Below, one piece after another: positions 1 through 5,737 of a stretch of 5,737 bases of DNA (positions are counted from its first letter, which is position 1; every line of letters begins with the position of its first letter). Origin of the DNA: Porticoccaceae bacterium (GTDB lineage: Bacteria; Pseudomonadota; Gammaproteobacteria; Pseudomonadales; Porticoccaceae). Location: contig DNBN01000120.1 in assembly GCA_003491845.1 (NCBI GenBank), forward strand, positions 1 through 5,737, read 5' to 3'. A program made the position numbers and the translations under genes. The notes beneath the pieces were generated by a model that was not told the DNA's origin, did not search any database, and worked only from the letters and a program-made list of their open reading frames with translations.

Positions 1-67
1 AGAGTCGCGTCTAATGTGTCTTAAATAATGATTCTAACAAGATAAGACGATTTTAAAAAATCAAATC

Positions 68-74
68 AAAGGGG
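68..74 (+). promoter_or_regulatory. Ribosome binding site of the TonB-dependent receptor gene
   Basis: The purine run AAAGGGG ends 6 bases before the ATG at 81. It is a strong Shine-Dalgarno-like sequence at normal spacing and supports that ATG as the start. No convincing -35/-10 pair is visible in the 67 bases upstream. The promoter may be weak, activator-dependent or outside the window. Confidence 0.75.
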
Positions 75-80
75 TAGTTT

Positions 81-2708
81 ATGAAATACGGTTATCTCTC
101 ATCCATCGCGTTAATCCCGCTTTTGTCGATGAGTTCAGTATTGTATGCGCAGGAAAATAAGGGTGAAGAAGCCAGCATCGAAGAAGTGCTCGTAACAGGA
201 TCTTATTTAAAATCCAGCGCCAAAGATGGGGCATCTCCCATTGTTATCGTCGATAGAAGCAGTATCGATCAGATGGGCGCGATGTCTATCTCAGATATAA
301 CTCGAAATTTAACCGCAAATTCAGGTGCTGAAAATGTTCCTGATTCATTCACTTCCGGTGCTACCCAAGGTACCAGCAATGTAAACTTGCGTGGCCTCGG
401 GCTTGGATCAACACTGGTGCTTGTAAACGGCCGCCGAAATACCTTAGCAGCTGCGGTTGCCAACGATGGTTCAAGCTTTGTTGATACCAGTATGATCCCT
501 GCGATAGCCGTAGAACGTGTGGAAGTGTTAAAGGAAGGCGCTGCTGCTGTTTATGGTTCCGATGCGATTGCCGGAGTTGTCAACTACATCACTCGCACTG
601 ATTTTGAAGGAACTGAGATAGGTGTTTTTCAGCAGTCCACAACATCAGACAATCAAACAGATACTCAGTTTAGTCTGCTGCATGGGTGGGCAAGCGACAA
701 TACCAACATCGTTCTTGCTGCACAGTACATGGATCGCTCTAACCTAAACGGGTCAGACCGACCAACACTAATTGAAAATGCAAACTCGGGATTAGGCAAT
801 TCCTTTCTCCTATTTGGCCCGTCTGTTGTTGAGTCTGGGCCCTATGCAGGGACCTATAGCCCCTTTGAAAACGTTGCAGATGCCAGCTGTGTTGAAAATG
901 GTGGAATTCTCATTCCGCAAGCAAGTGGTCTTCGTTGTGGGTTTAAGTATGGACCAAGGTTTAATATCGTTAACGAAGAAGAGCGCACGCACTTTTTTGG
1001 TAGCCTAGAACATGACCTTACAAATGGTATGCAAATGAATGCTGAGGTAATGTGGGCCAATGTTAAGGTTTTGGACAACCCTCAGTCGCCTAGTTATCCT
1101 GCGTTATCGTACCTAAGCCCGTCTCGCGCTATTTTACCTGGCCAAGCCGGGAACCCCTTTGGTGTGCCAGTACTCTGGCTAGGTCGTCCTCTTGGGTCAG
1201 CGTTTGATTCTCCTCTTGCAACACGCGATAACTCGCATTTTAGAGCTTCATTTGAACTCGATGGTGACCTTGGAGATTATCACTTCAATACAGCTTTGAC
1301 CCATAGTGCTTACAGCGGATATGGAGTCCAGCCAGACACGAGTACCTCTCGATTTACCGATGCTATTGCAGGTGTAGGCGGTGCCAGTGGTACAGAAAGC
1401 TGGAATTTATTTGACCCTCTAGCTAACAGCCAGGCTTTGATTGATTACATATCTGTAGAGCAGCAAACTGATATTGATACAGCACTCACGGTTTTTGACT
1501 TTGTACTAGACGGTGAGATGGGTGGCTTTAATTTCGCGTCGGGCGTTCAAGTACGCAGTGAATCACTAGAAGTTAAGCGCAATGACATTAGCCGCGTTGA
1601 ATTCGATGCAGCTGGTAACCTTACCAAACCTGCGGATCTATTATTTCTTGGTGGCGGTGTTAATGTCGATGAGTCCAGATCATCATGGGCTTTATTCTCA
1701 GAATTTCAACGAGACATTACCGATAATCTTGAAATCGGTTTTGCTGGGCGTTACGAAAATCTAGATTCAGGTTCAACCTTCGACCCAAAGATTTCAGCTC
1801 GTTTCCAAGCATCAGATAACCTTATACTCCGTGCTTCAATGTCTACTTCCTATCGCGAAGCATCTTTATTCCAGCTCTATAGTAGTGCGGTTAGTCTTCA
1901 GGGCATCCAGGACTTTGATGCAGATGGCAACGCTAAAGGCGGCACTGCCTTTATTCGAGTCGCTCAAAACGCCAACGAAAATTTAAAAGCTGAGGAAGCA
2001 GACAACATTAATCTTGGTGCTGTTTGGAGCGCAACTGATAACCTTCAAGTAACTTTAGATTATTGGGCTGTAGACTACACCAATGTTATTACCATCGAAA
2101 GTGCCCAAGGAAAGGTTGTGGTTGATCCGAGCCAGCCAGATATTAAGCGTACTTCAGACGGCACGCTATTTGGTATAACCACTAACTACTTTAATGCTGC
2201 ATCAGTAAATACCGACGGTATTGATTTGGAAGTTGTATATGATTTCCCAGCCACTAGCATCGGTGATATCAGCCTTTCTGTTGATGCTAGCCATTACCTG
2301 AGTTATGAAATTCCTCTTGGCGGCCAAAAGACTGACGTTGTTGGACTGTTCAACCATGACAACTTTGCACGTTCTCTGCCCGACACAAAGGCAAATGCGT
2401 CGCTGAAATGGGAAAGTGGTTCACATCAGGCATCTGTAACTGCACGTCATATTGCTGGTTATGAGACTACACGCGCTGCACCTCCAGCAGGCTACTCTAA
2501 CACTATTGATAGTCATCTCACGTGGGATGCGCAATATAACTACCAACTATCCATGTCCTCTATGGACACTCAAATAACGTTGGGTGTCTTAAATATGACC
2601 GATGAAGAACCACCATTGGTATGGGATGCGGCCAACTTCAGCTATGACTCACGTCAGCACGATGCTCGTGGTCGTATGGCGTATGTAAGACTAAAGTTTG
2701 CTTTCTAA
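81..2708 (+). CDS. TonB-dependent outer-membrane receptor, substrate unknown
   Basis: An 875-residue outer-membrane active transporter that would take up a scarce ligand using energy passed on by TonB-ExbB-ExbD. Residues 1-23 are a signal peptide with a hydrophobic core and a likely cut after LYA. A TonB-box-like segment, IEEVLVTG, follows at 33-40. The plug domain, about 45-172, has the family signatures NLRGLGLGSTLVLVNGRR near 102-119 and VERVEVLKEGAAAVYGSD near 144-161, then an AGVVNYITR segment. The rest, about 175-875, is the beta-barrel, and the last strand ends in KFAF with the terminal aromatic residue usual for barrel proteins. Two cysteines, C270 and C286, lie in what is probably an extracellular loop and could form a disulfide. 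The length fits large TonB receptors of marine gammaproteobacteria and related groups. No neighbouring transporter, siderophore, sugar or vitamin gene points to the ligand, so none is assigned. A strong ribosome binding site precedes the ATG and a terminator follows, so it is probably transcribed alone. Confidence 0.96.
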   Translation: MKYGYLSSIALIPLLSMSSVLYAQENKGEEASIEEVLVTGSYLKSSAKDGASPIVIVDRSSIDQMGAMSISDITRNLTANSGAENVPDSFTSGATQGTSNVNLRGLGLGSTLVLVNGRRNTLAAAVANDGSSFVDTSMIPAIAVERVEVLKEGAAAVYGSDAIAGVVNYITRTDFEGTEIGVFQQSTTSDNQTDTQFSLLHGWASDNTNIVLAAQYMDRSNLNGSDRPTLIENANSGLGNSFLLFGPSVVESGPYAGTYSPFENVADASCVENGGILIPQASGLRCGFKYGPRFNIVNEEERTHFFGSLEHDLTNGMQMNAEVMWANVKVLDNPQSPSYPALSYLSPSRAILPGQAGNPFGVPVLWLGRPLGSAFDSPLATRDNSHFRASFELDGDLGDYHFNTALTHSAYSGYGVQPDTSTSRFTDAIAGVGGASGTESWNLFDPLANSQALIDYISVEQQTDIDTALTVFDFVLDGEMGGFNFASGVQVRSESLEVKRNDISRVEFDAAGNLTKPADLLFLGGGVNVDESRSSWALFSEFQRDITDNLEIGFAGRYENLDSGSTFDPKISARFQASDNLILRASMSTSYREASLFQLYSSAVSLQGIQDFDADGNAKGGTAFIRVAQNANENLKAEEADNINLGAVWSATDNLQVTLDYWAVDYTNVITIESAQGKVVVDPSQPDIKRTSDGTLFGITTNYFNAASVNTDGIDLEVVYDFPATSIGDISLSVDASHYLSYEIPLGGQKTDVVGLFNHDNFARSLPDTKANASLKWESGSHQASVTARHIAGYETTRAAPPAGYSNTIDSHLTWDAQYNYQLSMSSMDTQITLGVLNMTDEEPPLVWDAANFSYDSRQHDARGRMAYVRLKFAF

Positions 2709-2730
2709 ATCAAGTCATGATTTACATGCT

Positions 2731-2758
2731 AAAGCCCCTCTTTTTGAGGGGCTTTTTT
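2731..2758 (+). terminator. Rho-independent terminator after the TonB-dependent receptor
   Basis: A perfect 10-bp stem (AAAGCCCCTC at 2731-2740 pairing with GAGGGGCTTT at 2746-2755) encloses a TTTTT loop and runs into a 6-base T tract ending at 2758. It lies 22 bases after the receptor stop codon. It should end the receptor transcript and separate it from the downstream genes. The A run on the other side is only three bases, so it is probably efficient in the + direction only. Confidence 0.93.
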
Positions 2759-2813
2759 ATTCCTACCATGTTTGAATAAAGCGCAATTTTTAACAGCTAT
2801 CGAGTAAAACTTT

Positions 2814-2822
2814 TGATATTAT
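2814..2822 (+). promoter_or_regulatory. Probable extended -10 promoter for the arsC-like/dapD genes
   Basis: TGATATTAT fits the extended -10 pattern TG-N-TATAAT, with five of six matches in the hexamer. No good -35 lies 16-18 bases upstream (the best, TTAACA at 2790-2795, is 21 bases away), which is tolerable for an extended -10 promoter. A start of transcription near 2829 would leave a leader of about 23 bases before the GTG at 2852. Position between the upstream terminator and the gene supports the call, but it is prediction only. Confidence 0.45.
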
Positions 2823-2851
2823 CTAGTCTTATTTCTATTGGACGACGTGCT

Positions 2852-3199
2852 GTGGCCACCCTCTTTGGTATAAAAAACTGTGACACTATAAAAAAGGCTC
2901 GCCGTTGGCTAGATGACCAAAATATTGAATACCACTTTCATGATTTGAGAGCAGATGGGTTGACCCTGAAACAGATTAATCAATGGATTGAAAAAAGCCA
3001 CTGGGAAACTCTTCTCAACAAACGCGGCACAACGTGGCGTAAACTAGACACTACTATTAAAGACACGACAAACAGAGATAACGTAGCTGATTTATTATTG
3101 AATAATCCAGCCATGATAAAACGCCCCGTACTAGACCACCAAGGCACTATCACCATTGGATACGCTGCTGATACCTACAAAACAATTTTCGTCAAATAA
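2852..3199 (+). CDS. ArsC/Spx-family thioredoxin-fold protein (YffB-like)
   Basis: A cytoplasmic protein of 115 residues in the ArsC/Spx/YffB family. Reading from the GTG gives MATLFGIKNCDTIKKARRWL, which begins directly on the first beta strand as in YffB homologues (E. coli YffB is about 118 residues). The key cysteine is C10 in the NCDTIKK motif, with no second cysteine three residues on, so it is not a CXXC thioredoxin. RGTTWRKLD (58-66) and IKRPVL (89-94) are the other family motifs; R58 and R91 correspond to arginines that bind the anion in true ArsC. The same frame extends up to a TTG at 2813, but those 13 extra residues fall in the likely promoter and outside the family fold. The GTG has only a weak GGA ribosome binding site 9 bases upstream. 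YffB-type proteins are often labelled arsenate reductase, yet members lack proven activity and no ars genes are nearby. dapD follows after 21 bases, so the two are probably co-transcribed. Function is unproven. Confidence 0.88.
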   Translation: MATLFGIKNCDTIKKARRWLDDQNIEYHFHDLRADGLTLKQINQWIEKSHWETLLNKRGTTWRKLDTTIKDTTNRDNVADLLLNNPAMIKRPVLDHQGTITIGYAADTYKTIFVK

Positions 3200-3220
3200 A
3201 TAATCGAGAACTTAAATTTT

Positions 3221-4249
3221 ATGACTACACTCTATAGCTTTGGCATTGGTACCGGAACAAAAAATAGCAATGGCCAATGGCTCGAAGTATTTTATCCATC
3301 ACCTATTTTGCGACCCAGTCAGGAATTGAGTAATATTATTATCAGTACACTTGGTGATAATGAAACTGATATTGAACCTACAGAGGCTCAACTAGCCGCG
3401 CTGGAAAGTGCATTAACAGTTAGTGGGTATAATGATTTCGCTGCATTGATACGCTCATCGAAGACAACAAACCAGAGCATAGTTGCTGTTGTGCTATCGC
3501 AGGACTCTGCGCCAACGTCAGTACCCCAAGCATACTTAAAGTTGCATTTGCTATCTCACAGACTAGTCAAGCCACACCACACAAATATATCTGGAATTTT
3601 TGGTGTACTAAAAAATATTGCGTGGACAAACATTGGTCCTATTGACCTTGATGAATTACCGGAACGCTTGCTTAACGGACGCAAGACCGGCAGTTTGATT
3701 CAAGTAGACTGTGTCGATAAATTTCCCAAAATGGTTGATTATGTCGTACCCAGTGGCATAAGAATTGCTGATACTAGTCGCGTTCGACTAGGGGCTTATG
3801 TGGGTGAAGGAACAACTGTTATGCATGAAGGATTCATCAACTTTAACGCCGGCACTGAAGGTCCAAATATGGTAGAGGGTCGTATCTCTGCTGGTGTATT
3901 CTGTGGTGCCGGCTCCGATATTGGTGGAGGCGCATCAATCATGGGCACCCTTTCAGGTGGTGGTAAAGAAGTTATATCTTTAGGTAAAAAGTGCTTACTA
4001 GGTGCCAATGCAGGTGCTGGTATATCACTGGGTGATGGTTGCATTATTGAAGCGGGCCTGTATATTACCAGTGGAACAATAGTCACTCTCTTAGATGATC
4101 AAAAAGTAGCCACTGGGACCTGCAAAGCAAAAGCGTTGTCAGGTGAGTCCAATCTTCTTTTTCGTCGTCACTCCATCAATGGAACAGTCCAGTGTCTGAC
4201 CAACAAGTCTGCCGTGGAATTAAATGATGAGTTGCATAGTAGCAACTGA
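3221..4249 (+). CDS. dapD: 2,3,4,5-tetrahydropyridine-2,6-dicarboxylate N-succinyltransferase
   Basis: A cytoplasmic enzyme that transfers succinyl from succinyl-CoA to tetrahydrodipicolinate, giving N-succinyl-2-amino-6-oxopimelate. This is the committing step of the succinylase branch to meso-diaminopimelate (peptidoglycan) and lysine. At 342 residues it is the long Pseudomonas-type DapD, with an N-terminal domain (about 1-175, including WLEVFY at 20-25 and AYLKLHLLSHRLVKPH at 104-119). A left-handed beta-helix of hexapeptide repeats follows (about 178-290), covering RIADTSRVRLGAYVGEGTTV, MHEGFINFNAGTEGP, GGGASIMGTLSGGG and GANAGAGISLGDG. The TEGP segment (E213) and the glycine-rich turns match the active-site region of the family. 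The C-terminal tail has LLFRRHS and TNKSAVELN, as in long-form enzymes. The ATG fits family starts, although the ribosome binding site (GAGA at 3206-3209) is weak and somewhat distant. It lies 21 bases after the arsC-like gene, and no terminator is evident behind it. The usual partner dapE is not next to it here. Confidence 0.97.
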   Translation: MTTLYSFGIGTGTKNSNGQWLEVFYPSPILRPSQELSNIIISTLGDNETDIEPTEAQLAALESALTVSGYNDFAALIRSSKTTNQSIVAVVLSQDSAPTSVPQAYLKLHLLSHRLVKPHHTNISGIFGVLKNIAWTNIGPIDLDELPERLLNGRKTGSLIQVDCVDKFPKMVDYVVPSGIRIADTSRVRLGAYVGEGTTVMHEGFINFNAGTEGPNMVEGRISAGVFCGAGSDIGGGASIMGTLSGGGKEVISLGKKCLLGANAGAGISLGDGCIIEAGLYITSGTIVTLLDDQKVATGTCKAKALSGESNLLFRRHSINGTVQCLTNKSAVELNDELHSSN

Positions 4250-4273
4250 CAAATTATTTTTCTCTTAATTGCC

Positions 4274-4288
4274 TGGCCTAGGAGGCCA
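4274..4288. repeat. Small inverted repeat in the dapD-peptidase gap
   Basis: TGGCCT at 4274-4279 and AGGCCA at 4283-4288 form a perfect 6-bp inverted repeat around AGG. A weaker 5-bp inverted repeat (TAACT/AGTTA, 4299-4311) follows closely. Neither is followed by a T tract, so they do not make a standard intrinsic terminator. They could form a weak mRNA hairpin between the two genes, be a protein-binding palindrome, or be chance. Confidence 0.4.
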
Positions 4289-4312
4289 TAAAGCCCACTA
4301 ACTTTTAGTTAT

Positions 4313-4318
4313 AAGGAA
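4313..4318 (+). promoter_or_regulatory. Ribosome binding site that sets the peptidase start at GTG
   Basis: AAGGAA ends 7 bases before the GTG at 4326, which is ideal spacing. The in-frame ATG at 4335 would be 16 bases away, too far. The site therefore favours the GTG as start, which also supplies the positively charged R2 before the hydrophobic signal core. Confidence 0.7.
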
Positions 4319-4325
4319 CCTTATT

Positions 4326-5737
4326 GTGCGATATATGTTTTTACTTGCGATTGTTTTCAGTTTTTCTACGGTTGATGCTAGTGCAGTCCGCCAAACAAAA
4401 GGCGACTTTGTTGACAAATTTCGACAACTGGATGAAATTTTACCAACGCCAAATCAATATAGAACAGCCTCAGGTGAACCTGGACAGCTATACTGGCAAC
4501 AACAAGTTGATTACAAAATTAAAGCTCAGCTTGATGAAAAGAATAGATCTTTAGTCGCTCAACAGGAAATACTGTACACAAATAACTCGCCTGAAACGCT
4601 TAAGTATTTGTGGTTACAGCTAGAACAGAACCGATTTAAAGCGGATTCGATGGCTGAAATGTCAGGAGATTTTGCTGGTATTGGTCGACGCGGTCCAAGT
4701 ACCAAAGATGGCAGCGGTGACAAACCCGCTGGAATTAGTTTTGGCGAGCTGCGAAGACAACAATATTATGCTGATAACGTGCCAGGATATCGCATCGGTG
4801 ACGTCACCGATGCAAGAGGCAATGAACTTGCTTATATCATTGTCGGTGCGCAAATGCGGATCGACTTGCCAAAACATCTAAAACCGAACCAAAGCACGAC
4901 AATCAAAATCGATTTTGCGTTCAACATTTTAGAAGAAAATGCCGTTTCAGCGCGAGCTGGCTACGAGCATTTTCCAGATGATGCCCGTCAAGGTGGCAAC
5001 GATATATTTTTATTGGCTCAGTGGTTTCCTCGCGTAGCGGCCTATTCAGACTATGAGGCCTGGCATAACAAAGAATTTTTAGGTCGCGGTGAATTTACCC
5101 TTGAGTTTGGTGATTATGAGGTCAGCCTGACTGTCCCCAAAGACCATATAGTATCATCTACTGGCGTTTTACAGAATCCCAAGGCAGTACTTAGCAAGGA
5201 ACAGATACAACGACTTAAAGTTGCTGAAAATGCCCCTAGGCCGGTTTATGTAGTCACACCTGAAGAAGCTTTAGAAAAAGAAAAAACTGCGACATCAAAG
5301 ACTCAGACATGGGTATTTAACGCCGAAAATGTCCGAGATTTTGCCTGGGCTTCTTCACGAAAATTTATCTGGGATGCCAAAGGATACCAACAAGGTGGTG
5401 AAGAACAGCCACTGGTTATGGCAATGTCATTTTTCCCGAAAGAAGGTGGCGATCTATGGACTAAATATTCCACTGAATCAGTTATTCATACTATGGAAGT
5501 CTATTCTCGTTACTCATTTGATTACCCCTACCCGGTAGCCCAAAGTGTCAATGGACCCGTTGGTGGCATGGAATATCCTATGATTACGTTTAATGGACCA
5601 AGAACTACCTGGCATGAAGATGGTTCACGCAGCTACACTTTGGCAGAGAAGCGTTTTTTAATTGGCGTAGTAATTCATGAGATAGGCCATATTTATTTCC
5701 CGATGATTGTTAATTCTGATGAGCGACAATGGACTTG
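4326..5737 (+). CDS. Secreted M1-family zinc metallopeptidase, N-terminal part, cut by window end
   Basis: An open frame from GTG continues without a stop to the window edge, giving 470 residues plus two bases. Residues 1-20 look like a signal peptide (MRYM, hydrophobic FLLAIVFSFSTV, cut after ASA), so the enzyme should be exported. Residues of about 50-300 would be the beta-rich N-terminal domain of M1 peptidases. GGMEYP at 413-418 is the substrate-anchoring motif (GxMEN type; E416 would hold the peptide N-terminus). HEIGH at 451-455 gives zinc ligands H451 and H455 and catalytic E452. The third ligand in HEXXH-x18-E would be residue 474, just outside the window. The sequence HIYFPMIVNSDERQWT leading up to it is typical of the family. 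It probably trims N-terminal residues from peptides in the periplasm or outside; true substrates are unknown. A clear ribosome binding site precedes it, 76 bases after dapD with no terminator, so read-through from dapD is possible. Total length and C-terminal domains cannot be seen. Confidence 0.93.
   Translation, partial: MRYMFLLAIVFSFSTVDASAVRQTKGDFVDKFRQLDEILPTPNQYRTASGEPGQLYWQQQVDYKIKAQLDEKNRSLVAQQEILYTNNSPETLKYLWLQLEQNRFKADSMAEMSGDFAGIGRRGPSTKDGSGDKPAGISFGELRRQQYYADNVPGYRIGDVTDARGNELAYIIVGAQMRIDLPKHLKPNQSTTIKIDFAFNILEENAVSARAGYEHFPDDARQGGNDIFLLAQWFPRVAAYSDYEAWHNKEFLGRGEFTLEFGDYEVSLTVPKDHIVSSTGVLQNPKAVLSKEQIQRLKVAENAPRPVYVVTPEEALEKEKTATSKTQTWVFNAENVRDFAWASSRKFIWDAKGYQQGGEEQPLVMAMSFFPKEGGDLWTKYSTESVIHTMEVYSRYSFDYPYPVAQSVNGPVGGMEYPMITFNGPRTTWHEDGSRSYTLAEKRFLIGVVIHEIGHIYFPMIVNSDERQWT

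Noticed and set aside
810..1078. Several short open frames on both strands
   Set aside because: They fall within the TonB receptor barrel region, whose own frame is continuous and clearly coding.
2852..3199. Assignment as a true arsenate reductase (arsC)
   Set aside because: The motifs match the YffB/Spx-like group, and there is no arsB, arsR or related gene in the window. The reductase function is not supported by context.
3796..4086. A 96-codon open frame on the minus strand
   Set aside because: It lies wholly inside dapD, antisense to the conserved beta-helix. Its proline-rich product reflects the complement of glycine-rich codons, so it is a shadow frame.
4271..4310. Possible terminator between dapD and the peptidase
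   Set aside because: The hairpin stem is only 6 bp and no run of T follows it on either strand, so it does not meet the pattern of an intrinsic terminator.
4324..4554. A 76-codon + strand frame starting at TTG 4324
   Set aside because: It overlaps the start of the M1 peptidase in another frame, and its product shows no signal or family motif. The peptidase frame from 4326 has a signal peptide and conserved motifs.
4662..4881. Short open frames on both strands of about 70 codons
   Set aside because: Both lie inside the M1 peptidase coding region in other frames, with no ribosome binding site or recognisable domain.

Overview
The window reads as ordinary chromosomal DNA from a gammaproteobacterium, probably a free-living aquatic or marine heterotroph of the Alteromonadales/Cellvibrionales/Pseudomonadales type. 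This placement is inferred from three things. The DapD is the long form of about 340 residues familiar from Pseudomonas, not the roughly 274-residue enterobacterial form. The small thioredoxin-fold protein is a close match to the YffB group. There is also a large TonB-dependent receptor and an exported M1 metallopeptidase, with moderate G+C. No species can be named from the sequence. All genes lie on the + strand.

Region 1 (1-2760) is a single-gene unit. A short leader carries a strong ribosome binding site, followed by an 875-residue outer-membrane TonB-dependent receptor of unknown substrate and a textbook intrinsic terminator. Region 2 (about 2760-4249) starts with a plausible extended -10 promoter. 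It encodes a small ArsC/Spx-like (YffB-type) protein that most likely begins at a GTG at 2852, then dapD 21 bases later. DapD is the succinyltransferase of the succinylase branch of diaminopimelate/lysine synthesis. The pairing of a YffB-type gene with dap genes recurs in gammaproteobacteria, but the role of the small protein is not established. Region 3 (4250-5737) is a 76-base gap with a small inverted repeat and a good ribosome binding site. After it comes the 5' part of a secreted M1-family zinc metallopeptidase that runs off the window just before its third zinc ligand would be expected.

The receptor and the peptidase are both cell-envelope proteins that could serve nutrient (possibly peptide) acquisition. 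They flank, and are not clearly co-regulated with, the housekeeping lysine/peptidoglycan-precursor gene. I found no RNA genes, CRISPR arrays, mobile elements, phage genes or defence-like systems. The window does not appear to hold an undescribed system, and the findings are modest points on gene starts, gene context and small structures.
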